Source: Cinnamomum chago
Lineage: Eukaryota; Streptophyta; Magnoliopsida; Laurales; Lauraceae
Reading direction: 5' to 3'
Assembly: GCA_038049695.1 (NCBI GenBank)
Contig: CP142453.1
Location: 17,922,001 to 17,986,000, forward strand
Length of the DNA stretch: 64,000 nucleotides
A program made the translations under genes and the position numbers. The notes below the pieces were generated by a model, which saw nothing but the letters and a program-made list of their open reading frames with translations, did no database searches and was not told the DNA's origin. Each line of letters begins with the position of its first letter. The stretch's first letter is position 1. Positions 36,163 to 49,797 of this stretch are shown here, piece after piece.

Positions 36163-37142
36163 ATGGATAAGAAAGATCCAAAAAATCGGCCCCATCAAAT
36201 TATTCTAACTCTTGATTTAACAGCCTTAAAAGTTTAATAGCATCTTAATTGTAGATTTTCTTGATATTCAATCCAACAGCTAATTAAGGCTAAGCTAGTG
36301 TAAAATTGGACATGTTGTCAAACCATGAGATGAAAAGAGTATTTAAGGGGTTACATTGACAAAAGGTTGACACAAGTGGCCCCATAGTGCCAGACTGACT
36401 TGGAAATGCTTATAGGAGAACATTGATCTTTCTCAACTTGCTCACTTTGCACAAGTCTAAGGCTACCTGGTTCCTTGTTTGGGACATTTTCCTTGTAAAA
36501 AGTTAAAAAAAAAAAACTTATTTTTCTTGATAAAATAAGATTTCGATTTCCAATAGGAGAAGTAGGAATGTAGAATTCCACTGTCTCATTGAACCACAAA
36601 TGACAAACAGGAAATTCCCCTCTTATTGAACAAACTTACTTTAAAGAGAGAAACTTAATGAGATTAGGAAAACTTAACATTTCCTTTTGGAAACCATAGA
36701 TTGTTAAAAAATTTAAGATGTTTCTTGATATGTTAGGTAATAACTTTCTGTTTTTATTTGGTAGTGTTTGAAAAGAGTATATTATAAGTTACAATATTAG
36801 ATTTATTTTTTTTTAGAAAAGTTGGATATTGCTTTCTTTAGGGGATGGGTGAATATTGTAGATTATAAGATAACAAAATATTTCAAAACACGGGAGGGAA
36901 GATTTCTCTTTGGCTTTTGATATCTCAAAATGGGAGAGGGAACTGTCCCGGGCAACATACATACATTTCTTCCTATGATCTCTTTAAATCATTCTACAAG
37001 ATTTTCTCTCCTTTTATCAGTGTTGGTGATTTTATATTGAGAAAAATGAATAACATTTATAAACATTCATCTCAAATTATTGCTTCATTTTGTTTTTATC
37101 ATTTTTTAAATATTTATGAATAGCCAAACACATAAATTTAGA

Positions 37143-37521
37143 AGAGCAAGACTCTCCTAAACTCAAATTTAGGAAAAAATTTCGTAAGCTCATGCTTGTG
37201 GGGCCTACCTTTGGTCCATCCAAATGAACCAAACACATTACTTCCCTAAATTGAACATGTCCACTAACTTTCGGTCAGATTCGAATTTACTCGACCGTTA
37301 GATCGACTATGTATCAATCCAAATGGACCATTGACCGTTAAACTTTTGGGCCCATATGGAGATGATAGAAATCGCATTTGGAGCTGATTTTTTGTAGAGG
37401 GGAAGATCCCAGGGAGTCCTTGAAATCCCCCCACCCCCATCCCCAAGTGGGTCCCTAGGTGGGCCCCACCACACATTTGAGCTTACATTATCTTAAGCTT
37501 GAACTTAGGAGAACTGTCCCC
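37143..37521. mobile_element. hAT-type MITE, 379 bp, 8-bp TSD
   Basis: Imperfect inverted ends of about 55 bases (left agagcaagactctcctaaac, reverse of right ggggacagttctcctaagtt) are flanked by a perfect 8-bp duplication aatttaga at 37135-37142 and 37522-37529. No coding frame. Confidence 0.75.
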
Positions 37522-37529
37522 AATTTAGA

Positions 37530-38790
37530 ATATCTTGAAAGATCTTGCAATTTCTAAATATTAAAAGTAATAATATGTTATAATCTGCAAAAACTACCAA
37601 ACAACAAAAGTAGCAAAGTATTATAATATATCAATATTGTAATATACACAAAAAGAATCTGTCAATATTTAAATCTATGTATATTTTATTCCAAAACACC
37701 CCCGGAAACTAAGAGAGAAACAAGAATGACAATTCAATTAAGAAACTTTTAATCACTAGAATACTTTGGGCAATAAGTGAGGGAAGCATAAAGAGTGTGC
37801 CGGGCCCCAACACATGCAATAACACGAGGGTCCCAGTTACAGATGCCAACAGGAGTAGTTGACTCAGGACTAACTGCTGCAGTCCAACTCTGTCGAATTA
37901 GTAGTCTAGTAGCCATTGGATTATATGGGTTCCAATTCTTTTACATGGCCCACCTACCAATCCCAACATAACCCAATATTCCACATTTGGATAGACATAT
38001 CTAACAGTGGCAATGAATAATAAACAGGCCAGGCTCAACCTGAAATTTTTTTGTGCTCTACCCTGGCAACCCATCCTGAATGAGTATGGTGCAGTGAGGG
38101 TAAAATTTGGTGGTAGGTTGGTTTTCTTTGAAATCTAGAATGATCAATATCTCTATAAACAAGAAAAGTCTCAACACAAATAGCAACACATCCACCCTTG
38201 AATTGATGATTGGTAAAACACATGTTTCTGACTCTATTTGTTGTTCTTTTATTTCAATCATGTGTTTCAGACCTCATCAATCTGATGGTGACATACTCGC
38301 CAAGTGACTAGGGAGAAGTTTTCCTTCTAATGGTAAACAGGTGGGAATCATTTTAGATGGTTTGAATTTCAAAGGTGGACTCAGAGAATTCTCTAAGTCC
38401 AGCCCTCTTAAGAGGTTAAAGACATTAATGGGGCTCAAAGTTTTAACCTTTGATGCAGTGCACCTTTTTCTGACTTAAATCCAAGGGTGAATATCAGTAC
38501 TCTGGCATGTGCAACTAGAAGAACAGGATGGGCAGATGGGTGAGGGTTAGTGATCATACTTGGATACTTGAGAAAATAAACACCACCCATTCTCTCTTGA
38601 AAACTCTCAATAAAAGATGCATAATTCTTCAAACTAGAAAATAAACTACATTTGAAAATCTGACATTAGAACAAAATCTCAATCCTGACGCACCTTTATT
38701 TAATCTCAACATGGGAATAGCATATATACTATAGGTCCTCTCTCATGTCATCAAGCCACCTGGGTAGATCTTCTTGTGCAACACATTTTA
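37530..38790. other. Intergenic DNA, nothing recognised
   Basis: AT-rich, no supported gene, inverted repeat or RNA. Confidence 0.4.
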
Positions 38791-38796
38791 GGCCTT

Positions 38797-39223
38797 CAGA
38801 AGGTTTCTGTGATACCTACTAGGTCGATACTTCCAACAGTCTTACCTACGTGGTGCGTGGAATCAATCTGTCCATACCAAAATGCAATATGCAGTAGAAA
38901 ATTGTGTTCGAATTACAAGTAAAGTTGGTAACCAAAATGCAAATGTTGTCATCATCAACATTATTACATTATTCCAATGACATGGAGTAGGCTGAATGAT
39001 CCCAATTACATTTCAGAAGGTTTCTGTGATACCTATTACCTACTAGGTCGATACTTCCAACAGTCTTACCTACGTGGTGCGTGGAGTCAATCTGTCCATA
39101 CCAAAATGCAATATGCAGTAGAAAATCGTGTTCCAATTACAAGTAAAGTTGGTAACCAAAATGCAAATGTTGTCATCATCAACATTATTACATTATTCCA
39201 ATGACATGGAGTAGGCTGAATGA
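38797..39223 (+). repeat. Tandem duplication of about 215 bases downstream of RPN3
   Basis: The segment beginning cagaaggtttctgtgatacc and ending ggagtaggctgaatga occurs twice, offset by 217-224 bases. Differences are few; the second copy has a 7-base insertion near attacctac. It lies past the RPN3 stop codon. Confidence 0.9.
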
Positions 39224-39729
39224 CATTCCGTAAAAAGAAACAAGCTTAAGCCCATAGCTTCAAATATTAGGAAAGCAAATCTTGAGAAACATGAAATACA
39301 GAATCTTGAGCAATATGCTGATTAACAAGACCATAAAGAGTAACATGCAATACAAAACCCAAGAGCAAATGGCAATAGCAGCCACTTAGATAGGCGCCTA
39401 CCACCAGGGGAGTAAATCCTAACATCGAGCTTGTAATGACTATTGCTTTCAGTCTTGTCCAAGTAGCATGCATATCTAATGACTTGAAAATAAAAATTTA
39501 TCAGACAAAAACAAGCTCAGATGAGAGAGCCAGCTATGCTACAGCTAATTTGGAAAACATGAAAGAAAATAATTTCGAAATAACATTACGAGATGAAAAT
39601 CTACCGGGACTTAACATCAATCCAAGAAGTGGGCGACCAAACACCATCACCCATTAGATAATGTCAAAAGACTTGAAAAACAATGGCCTTCTGCGCACAC
39701 AAAAAAGCAAGCAAATCCGAATTACCCCA

Positions 39730-42700
39730 TCAAAATTCATCATCGTCCTCCTCAGCAATGTGCTTTGCAAGTTCCTGCTCTTGTTGCTGTCTCTCACGCC
39801 TCTTCTCAGCACTTTCTTTCTCTTTCTTGTGGGAATTCGGAGGGAACCGGAGTGCCTTGACTGCCTCATTGTGCATGTTCAGGCAGAATGCAATCCTCGA
39901 GTTGAAAGCAATCTGAGGCTCTGTCGTTGAGTACACATCCCCAGTCTCCTTAGAAACCATCCAACCATTTGTGTGGTCCACTGTAGCATCAATTGCACCA
40001 TCCCTGATTGCCTTGGACACAATGCTCTCGGCATCTGCCACTGGATTAGCAGAGTCCAACCTCAACTTTCTTGCAACATCAGCCAGCGAAATGCGGGAAT
40101 AAGAAATGCTGATGTTGCGTAGTCCCGTCCTTATGACATTATGTCGCAGCCTCACAATGAGATTGTGGGTCCGGTCCAAATTGAAGGTATCTGAAAACTT
40201 CTCTGCGACAGAGCGAAACAGCTCCAAGTCTCCTATTCGAACAGCCTTAACAACAGAAAATTAAAAATACAACACGTTAGCAACCTCTATTCAAAATTAA
40301 AGAACCCAAGGGGATTAAATGACCCTAGTCCAAAAGGATATGCAAGGTATAAACAACGGTTTGTGGGTAGAGATCGCAGCAATGGGTCGGGTTTAAATGG
40401 GGACCTGCCATAACCCAGGTTTGATAGTAAGTTGGTCGGATTCATGCCGGGTATGAATTTCAAGTTAGATCCAAGTCAGGTTCCGGTCTCGGTCATAACT
40501 GACTGCCCAGCCCACTCTCCTTTAACTTATGTGAGTTCTTTGTGCAGACACCCAGTGGGATAAGTGGTAGTGGTTAATATCTGTGCTGCCACGGGTTGCA
40601 GGTTCAATCACAGCTACACATAAGTGGTTTTTGTTTTAAAATTAAAAATAAAAGCCAAATAGGACCAAACCCGACCTGACCCGTCATAGGGCAGATTTCA
40701 CATTATAAGAAAAAGAAAAAAAAAAAAAAAAAAGATAAACCCGTCATGGAGCAGGTTGGGTATGATGTAGAGTAGGTGTCAGTTGGGTCGGGTTCAACTC
40801 GGCCAATACTCAAACCCAACCCATTGCCATCCCTATTTGTGGGGCCACTTAAGTGGGCTTGTGGACCATCTTCAGTGCCCTGTGGGTCAGCACTCCTTTG
40901 CCAAGGCAAACAACAATTACTACCCCACACCATAATGACAATGGGCCAGTGCATCATTATAATATTAATATCTGAGCCAGCACATATCAGGCCATTTTTG
41001 CTTGCTTCTGTCTAAGTAAGGCCCATCAGATCAGCATTACAAACCGCCAAACCAGGGCTTCATGAGTGCAAATGCTAGGCTCCGCAATTCTATGTATATA
41101 ATCATGTGCTAGAGCATCTTTAGGCTGTAGAAAGACTAACGTTTGTAAGCTCAAAGTATGGCCTAAGAGCCTTTTTCATGCCTTGCTGCATAAAAACAGT
41201 CCTCTCTGGGATCTCTCCAAGAAGTAAACGGACTATCACGGCCCACTTGTTGCATTGAATTCGGAAGCCCCGGGCAGCAACAGGGGCTTTGCGAGCAGCT
41301 TGCAGTAGACTCTCTTTTGCATCTGTATACTCCAACTGAATAGTCCTAATCTTTCCTAGGTAGAACAGGTACCTACAAAACTAGCAAAAAATAAGAAAAG
41401 ATAGTAATGTTAGAACTCTTCATGATGACTAAACCCCTTTTAACAAACCAATTGACCCAAGTTCTGTTCAATAAGTCGAATAAAACGGAAGCGGCTATAG
41501 TAGTCAAAGAAAATGGAGAAGAAACATAGTAGTTAAGATCATCCATGCCAATCACTGCGGAATGTTAAGAATAGTTCTACCGCATAAAAACATGAGAGAG
41601 AGAGAGAGCGCACTTCAATTTCTAAAATACTGCCATGTCATGCGGAAAACATATCGACAGTTGACACGGAGAATGTTTTTAATTAATTAGTTACAGCAGT
41701 TGATGTATTCTGTCAGCAATTATGAGTACAAACATTGGTGTGTCACATTTTCCACGGTCTCGGTATCAGACACCTTCGTGTCCCTGTCAACAGTCAAGTC
41801 CCTGATTTATACCACAAACTGGATACACAAAAGTGGTTGCATGATTTTCTCATTGTCATACGACAAAAAAGAACTATAAGGTAAATGGTATCGCACCGAT
41901 AAATAAAAGCTCACTTGTTTGCACTCATTTACATACGTAAATGATGCACATGCATACTGGTTATGCATGATCATGTCCATTGGTGCTCATGCATCATTTA
42001 CACATGTGATGCATAAATAAGGTTTGAAAATGCTGTGTAAATGAGGTCATTTTCATATAAAAATTAACACACCTAAAGAGGTGCAAAACCACAACACACC
42101 TCTTGGTTAGAAGAGGCACCCATGCAGGTTCCGCTATAAACAAGTCGTGGTTTTGAGCCCCCGTCACTAACTTTAATTTTTTTAACTCTCCTTTTGGCCC
42201 CAAAATTTTAATCTGAACCATTCAAATTGTTTATTGATCCATTAAACCCCCAAAACATTCAGTTTTATGTCTTAAATATTCATATATTTTAAGATATATG
42301 ATCTTACATATGTAATCCAAACCCTTCAACATTTACTATGTGAAAATGGTGATTCTGAGTCACATGTATAAGTTTTACATAAGTAACATTCACATTTGCA
42401 AAATTTACATATGTAAATGGCAATTTCACTCATGTGCAAATTTTGCATATGCAACATTCACATATGTAAATTTTACATCTACAAATTTATATATGTAAAT
42501 GGCATTTGCACATCACATTTAAAAGAGAAACATCCCCCAAGTGTTAGTTTGTTTGCATTAGAATACATAGGAATTCATGTCATAAGTAGTTTAAAATGAA
42601 GATCCAAGGTGAATATACAAAAACGACCATCAAGTACATCTCCTTCAATGGACAATGTGTCAAGGGAAGATGGGGAATAGATACCAAGCCATCACTATAA

Positions 42701-45700
42701 AGACTCAAATCCTAGGAAAGTCAAGGTCCCATCTATATTGCTACCTTATATACTTCAACCTCACCTGATATCATTCACTTGACCCCTTAAATAATCCTTT
42801 GGTGGAGCTCATTTGACAATGAATTCCCATGCATTCTAGCGCAAACAAACAGGCCCTAAGAAAAAAAATTGAAAAAAGTTACCTGCTGGTTTGAGTGTGC
42901 TTCAAACCGTGGTGCCTTTGACCTCAGCTTCTCCGCCTGATCGTACAAGTTGTAATGAAGGTAATTGCGAAGCAGTAGATTCAAAAGTGTTTCCTGTGTA
43001 AAATCATCATAATAAGTAATTTGTAAATGACAAATATAACAAGTAATGCTTTCTCCAATGGCCACAAACCTGACCAAGCTCATCATGGCGTAGAGTGGCC
43101 AGCCGATGCAAAGCAAGGAGGTTCCTGGAAAGGTAACAAACTTTTAGAAACACAACAATATGATAAAATTCTTGGTCAATGTACATCACTTCATTTTTAC
43201 CATGTGGGTGGAAACACGCAAATGAAGGTGTGTGCAAGCTAAAATGTTTCCCATTTGTTGTGGGTGCATTCAGTCTACCAAGACACAAAAACCTCATATT
43301 TATTTAATTCCAGGAGAATCCTGTATTTTGTTTACAAAAAATAAAAATAAAATGAAACAGAATTCATGTTGTGTAGCTGACCCCAACATAGTTGGGACAA
43401 GGCTTTGATGATGATGATGATGTCAAGATCACAAAAGGGCATTTCTCTATTTCCAATGTTGAGAGAGTGAGATTTCCAGCCAGACTATGACCATTGCAGG
43501 ATACTGAGTACAGAAACTCATGATATCGGTGACCATAAATATTAACAAAATGCGTGTTTAAGAGACACAAGGCAGACTATGAATAAATGACATTAATGAA
43601 GATCTCCATCCAATATTCATACAAAAGATATCTTGACTCCCAGATAAATTTCTAAGAAAAATCCAAACTGAAATATCACCATTAAAAATCAAAGGAATCC
43701 TGAAATCCAGCAATTTCTATATCCTTCGACCAGCAAAATCCTGATTCCAGAAATCCATACATCCAACCATGCCCTTTATTTAGGGATGCATAAGGATGCG
43801 CCTAACTATATCACTCAACTACTTCGGAAAAGTTGATGATTACCCTCATCCAGCTGTCATTTGGGATTGTAGGCCAACTTCAAAACCACACTCAGTGAAG
43901 TACAGGTTTTCCAATATTCCCAACCCAAATCCATATAATCAATTGGCACTAGATGATTCAGGGACACCCTGCCAAGTGTTAATACCCCGTGTTGTATGCC
44001 TCCCCGAATCCTGGGTAAAGGAAGTCGCATCTGTTTGGCTGTCAACAGAAAACCTAGATAAACTTCTATGATGAAAAGCCAACAGCAGTAAATGGAATAA
44101 AGCTTTGATGATGATGATGATGGATTTGGGAATGAAAAGCAGAAAAACAATAATCCAGCTGAAGTGGTTCTTGATAAACACCAAGACCACTGTCTCAAAA
44201 GCAGAGGAGATGGCCATGTGCCAAAATTGCCATGTCAAAATACTCAAAGCTCATGAGTTGGGAGACATCCAAACATACTATAAAGGTAAATATAGGTGCT
44301 GCAGTTCGCTTGCAACCTGGGTTTTCTTTTCTTTTCCAACCAGAACCAATAGAACAATTTCAAGACAAAACAATCTTACAATCAATACTTGGAGAAAATA
44401 TTGGCTTCCTCGGCCACCAGAAAGGCAGCATCAAATAAATGGTGGCAACACCCATGTAAAGGGAAACTGCAATTTTAAGAAAACACCCTAGATGCACACC
44501 AAACCATATTACATAAAAAGGGATGCATTCATATCATGGATATGAAATTGCTTGTGGGTTGCTTATAACTCACCCTCGAATTTCAGCGAGGCCATCTGTA
44601 AGTTCATAGCTGTATGAGTAATAAAAGTACAGCCTTGATGCTAATACATCAACAGTTCTTCTATTCAGGCTCTTCACACGAGCGATGCTCGCTGATGAAC
44701 AAGCTTTGGCCTGCAAGGTAACCAGACCAAATCAAAGTACAGTGTAAATATTTGAGTTACTTGAATAACAGCATTAAGGAAAATGACAGAAACATAAGAT
44801 AATAAGAAAGTTATTAACTCACATCATCATATCTCTTTTGGTCAATGAGAAAAATCAACACAATCAAGTAACAGTAGATCTCAAGCTCTGGCAAAGAATG
44901 CTTAGCAGGACCATGCATCACAGATGTCGCAGTATCAATTTCCATCTCATGCTCTTCTTCCTACGACCAGATAAAAAGCAAATTAACTTTTGGCAGACAA
45001 GCATATTTTTCAAGTAAATATAAAGCCAAAAATGTCAAATTGAACAAATTGCTACATGGTTCAGAAGCCAAGAAATCGCTGTCCAAAGGATTATGTCACC
45101 ACATCATCTAAAGGATTATGTCATCACATTGTCTAATAAAACAAATGGCTCTTAAGGTAGCCAAATGCCTCATCATCTTATAAGTGAGATACCTATCAAG
45201 AAAAAACAAATCTAAATAGTGGCTCACATAAATGGATTAACGATGATCCCATATTTAATGTCTCTTGCTTGAAGGTCCACATTTGGCCTGACTCTTCAAG
45301 ATGGCTCTCCTTTGATGGCCACTTTCTGTATGCTCCCATTATTTGACACCATGTTAAGCATTTCTTTGGTGACCCTTAACCCTATTACATTAGCCCGTTT
45401 GATTTGTCCCACTTAGGAGTTGTTTCAGCCTAAAAAATGATAGGTGGAGGGTTCGCGTTAGGTAGGGAGCAGGCAATAAAAACTTGCCATTGGGTACAAT
45501 CCATGCCCCACTTTGTTGGGATTATAAGGAAATGATGATTGTCTGGTGAACTAGATGACCATAGGAAATCTGTAGTTATCAATTTTGTTACAGACCTCGC
45601 TAAAATTTGACTCCTGACTGAAGACACTTCATCCAGTTCATCATTTTGCAGTTTCATTTTGGATATTTGTTTGGTATTTTTTAGAAAAATAATTAGATAA

Positions 45701-48700
45701 TGTGGAAAATAGTAAAAAATGAAATCAACCTATATACTAAATATATTAAATCCGTACTACAAAATGAACAATAATATGTTATTTCTACATATCAAATAAT
45801 TTATAAGTCGAGTGTGCTTGTTTTCTCATCTTTCATCTCCAATTATCAATTTCATAGTCTAAAACAATATAAAGTAAACACATTTACATAACTACCATAA
45901 TCTAGTTAAGGAAATTACTACCTTAGTCAGGAAGTTCATATTACAAAACCAATTTAAATATTGGTCTGAGACGTTAAATCAAATCACATTATTGTGGCCC
46001 ACAGATCATAACGTTTAGGGGTCGTATGGCATTTACATATGTGAATGTTAAGTATGTAAATGACCCAAGTGAATCATTTAAGCATGCAAATGATACACAT
46101 GCGAAACAAATTCTCATGTTTGTCAAAATCATGATTTTCACATGTGAATCTGAATTACATCCAACAGTTCTAAATGTGCTTGGATTTTGCAGACATTTTT
46201 CACAAATTTCTCAAAATCCATGACGTATTAAGAAATGGGATTTGACCCCGTAGCTATTTTTGACCTTCTAAAGAGGATGAATGGTTCAGATCATGACAAT
46301 GGGGCCCACAGAAGAGGATGAATGGTTCGAATCGGAAAAATGAGGCCCACAGAAGTCCAGAATGGCAGATTTTTAAAGTCTGGATTTTTCCCAAATATCT
46401 CAAAATCCACGTTCAAAGGCTGGAATTTGAAAACCTAGCCTTTTTGTTCTTTTAAAGAGGATGAAAGGTACGGTTATTGATTTAGGAACCCACGAGTAAA
46501 AAAAAACTGAAACAAACGGACAAATAAAAAATGGTGCCCTTAGTACATACTGTAACAACTGCCTTTTTTAAGGCAGTGTGGATTCGTTTCACACCTCCTC
46601 ATGTGGTTAAGCATTTCACACCACTTTGGTGTGTTTGGTTACACATGTAAAACCCTTTCAACCCAAACAAACACTCCTACAGTGTTTTCATGGTTATCAT
46701 TTTCGCTTGGGTTCATTTACATATGCAAATGACCTAAAACAAATGACCCCTTATAAAACATTATTTTCAATGCACTCCCTTTCTCATTGTTTGAGGACCA
46801 AAAAAGACAATTTTGCCCCTAAGCTTCTACTGAACCAAAGGGCTTTCCTTTAAAAAACATAACTAGCAATTTGTTCACAACTGTTCCGGCTTATATAGTC
46901 TGGCAGTTTTTACCTATTTGGCCAAACAAAACAAAATCTGAACGGAAATAACCAAACACGCCAACCAAGTCCAAAATCGGGACCAAATATTTCTAGTGGA
47001 CCATCTGTTATGGTTGTTTGACCAAAGGAAACAGTTTTAGCCTCTTCAGCCATACCAAAATTGACAACGACGGCACAAACATGTAACTCCTAATGGCAGG
47101 GTTCTTGGTTCTAGTCAATGGAAGTTCAAAAAACCTCTTAGGTCACCATTTGAGAGGACTACCATCCATGTCCTCCAATAAACAATGCTTAAGTACATAT
47201 GTTAGAATCTGGCTTACAGTCAAAGCAATTGCCTACACAGATGGCATGTATAAAAACTGAAACCATAGTTACAGTTCCTGTGACTGTCATGCAAAGGTTT
47301 ACATCAAGGAGTGCACACCTCTACTCCATCAACTCTATTTCAAACTTCTGAGAACACTTTAGTTTAGCCACAATACATATCAGCATATAAGAATTAGGAC
47401 ATGCGCATTTTCTACAATGCACTGTCGTATCTTAATGTAGAAAGGAAATTGTAATCCCCAAAGACCAAAAAAAGAAAAAAGAAAGTTGTATTGTGCTATT
47501 CAAAGCTGATATTTGTTATTTCCCTGATAGTGATTTATCTACAGAACCACTCCTAAAAAGACCCTACTTTCTTTTATTAGACCAAATTCCAATCACGAAA
47601 TAAAGAAGTTGACAATAGTCAATAGGATAGAAAGGGTCACTCTTTCCAACATCTTATTCATAGGGGAAACCCATAAATAAGCTTTGGCAAAAGAAAAGCA
47701 CCTACGATATAGAGCTAAATATACAAGATGAACCTCTAGAAGTTATAACCAGAGTCAACATGTTTTCTATGAGATACTAGACATTAGACAATATGAATTT
47801 AGACAAAAATATCAAACAACTTAGATTCTAAATTTTGCAAAACCCTTCATATTATTATCATTAGTAATATTGGCTTTCAAATCGTCAACCTAATTTTGAT
47901 TGAATTTCAAAGTGAAATAATAAGAGAACTTCCAATCAATGATCATTAAGTGATCCAGTCCAACTGGTCGCCCTATTATTTCAGAACGTCCCTGAAACAC
48001 CCAGATCAGGTGTTCTAATTTAAACTGTCGGTAGATCCCTACCCTTGAATGTGGAAAGGCCACCAATCACATACATAGGATCCTATGTTGGGGAGATTAA
48101 TGCTGACATGTCCAATTGCCAACAAGGGCAGCAAAAGGTATAGCATAGGTCAACAACCCAAGATCATAAAAAGGTGGGTCCTGCCACACAAGGTAGCTGC
48201 GCTTGATTGGCATGTCCATGGCAAGCTAACAAGAAGGAAACTACCACCACAATTGAATCCACCCACCAGGGTAGAATTCTCCACTCAATTTACACATAAC
48301 ATGCTTAAATAAAAATCGCATCACCAGAATCCAATACACGTATAGAATTATACTCCACTACACTGATATATCAATAATCATTGATTCACATCAATCACAA
48401 CATTTACCTTTGGAATATAAGAAGATAGCCTGGAATGCGCCTCTGAACCCGGCACCAGTGCGAAATCGATGAACGCAGAGAGCACCGATGCCTTCAGCTT
48501 CCGCCTCATGGCGATGGTGAAGCGGACCGCACGGGATATGCGGCGCACCTCCTTCGAGTAGGCACCCGTTTCGATCAGCGCTGCAATCTCCTTCAAATCT
48601 AAGACCACCCCAGTTCCCCACCCAATCAAAACAATGCTTCTATGCCAAAAATCCAAAAAAAAAAGAAAAAGAAAAAAAAAAAAGAAGGGTAGAAAGCAAA

Positions 48701-48818
48701 TCAAAGGGGTTTATTAGGGTTTTGTTGTTTTCTTACGCTGGAGAAGAGAGGGAGCTGGTGAAGAGATCGAATTGGAAGGAGCTGCAGGAGCCTCCTTCAT
48801 CTCCACGTCCTGCGTCAT
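39730..48818 (-). CDS. RPN3: 26S proteasome non-ATPase regulatory subunit 3 (Rpn3/PSMD3)
   Basis: Eight exons on the minus strand: 48818-48737, 48598-48408, 44960-44823, 44710-44574, 43124-43070, 42993-42883, 41380-41141, 40245-39730. Every junction is GT..AG and in phase, giving 489 residues, the usual plant length. It starts [11 protein letters not shown]. Recognisable family segments include [56 protein letters not shown], the PCI region ([51 protein letters not shown]) and an acidic end EEDDDEF. It is a scaffold subunit of the 19S lid in cytoplasm and nucleus. The 3.4-kb intron 2 and others carry MITEs and a LINE tail without harming the frame. Confidence 0.97.
40368..40835. mobile_element. 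hAT-type MITE in RPN3 intron 7, 8-bp TSD
   Basis: Ends tagagatcgcagcaatgggt and, on the reverse of the right, tagggatggcaatgggttgg. Flanked by a perfect 8-bp duplication tttgtggg at 40360-40367 and 40836-40843. It contains a tRNA-like stretch at about 40550-40612 (gtggtagtggttaa, then ggttcaatc), perhaps a SINE fragment nested inside. Confidence 0.75.
42541..42856. mobile_element. Tourist-like (PIF/Harbinger) MITE in RPN3 intron 6
   Basis: The reverse of the right end starts gggcctgtttgtttgcgcta next to a TAA; the left end is a diverged match (gtgttagtttgtttgcatta) next to CAA. About 45 bases of inverted similarity. A relative of the sequence at about 52620-52815. Confidence 0.6.
43371..43425 (+). 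mobile_element. RTE-type LINE 3' tail in RPN3 intron 4
   Basis: tgtagctgaccccaacatag followed by ttgggacaaggctttgatga and a GAT run. This is the familiar 3' terminus of plant RTE-type LINEs with a simple-repeat tail. A similar aagctttgatgatgatgatg lies at 44100-44122. Confidence 0.55.
46018..46750. mobile_element. Harbinger-like element in RPN3 intron 2, TTA TSD
   Basis: Left end ggggtcgtatggcatttaca and reverse of right end ggggtcatttgttttaggtc are flanked by TTA at 46015-46017 and 46751-46753, the PIF/Harbinger signature. Subterminal catttacatatgtgaatg and catttacatatgcaaatg repeats occur at both ends, as also in intron 6 near 42380-42510. No transposase. Confidence 0.65.
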
Positions 48819-49199
48819 TCTACAGTACAAAAAAAATCGGATCTTTTTCAGGGAATCGGGAAGAAATCGGAGAAAAAACAAAGGGGGGGTTGCAGAATCT
48901 TGATTGCTTGAGATGGGAAAGAAAATTAGGGTTCCAAAATAGTGTAGATCTGTACCTGTTATTATGAGCTAGGGTTTTCTTCTCTCCTTTTCCTACCCAA
49001 AGTTGGTTTCTTTCCTTTCCTCAGCTTTTGGTTGCTTGTTACAGTGAAGAAAAGACTCGTTATGTACTTCACTTATTTTATTAATAGATAGGGACATTTA
49101 CTAAAGAAATTCCCTTAAAGAGGATAATCACTGTTGGGACTCCAAAACTTTTATATTATCAGGGAAGGACCTCCAGCCCAAATCTTCCTTATTTTTGCC

Positions 49200-49357
49200 C
49201 ATTTTACCCTTTGTTAGTTGTTGCCAGCAAAAGGAAAAAAGCTGAAACACAAAAAGAAGAAAAGAAGAAACGGAAGAAGGAGTCTTCCATAGCAATCCGG
49301 TCTCCATTTCACTTCCATCTCCCGTCGCAGAAGAACGGCCACCGGATCGCACTCCAC

Positions 49358-49395
<38 letters not shown>

Positions 49396-49476
49396 TCCTT
49401 GCCCTCCTCTTTTCCTCTACATCAAAACCCAAGCCCTAGAGGAAGTCCTCAAAATCTGAAGACCTGGTTTTCAAGG
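49200..49476 (+). other. Possible plus-strand leader exon upstream of RPN3
   Basis: A CT-rich stretch (TC microsatellite at 49361-49391) ends ggttttcaag|gtaata, a good splice donor, and reads like a plant 5' UTR exon facing away from RPN3. No coding sequence follows that I can connect. Weak. Confidence 0.2.
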
Positions 49477-49797
49477 TAATAAAATTCTACACACTCAACT
49501 CTTTTCTTCTCTTGTAAAAATAGATAGCCCTTTCTTCTCCAAGGTTCTTCTCCAATATTCTACATCCAAGGTATTTCTTCTTACAGTGATTTTTTGTTTT
49601 TTTAGTTGGTTGATTGGATTGATTTTTTATTTTTTTTAGTTGGTTGATTGGATCTTTTAGATAATACAATACAAGTAATGCCTTACCCTTGCCAATGAAA
49701 GCATACTGATAGCAATATATAAGTTCTGAAAAAAAAATACAGAGTTCGTTGATATCAACTAGGTAAATGAATGTTGTCTAGAAAAGATGTGACATAC

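Noticed and set aside
40550..40612. tRNA gene
   Set aside because: Box A and box B-like words are present but no cloverleaf can be drawn; more likely a SINE fragment within a MITE.
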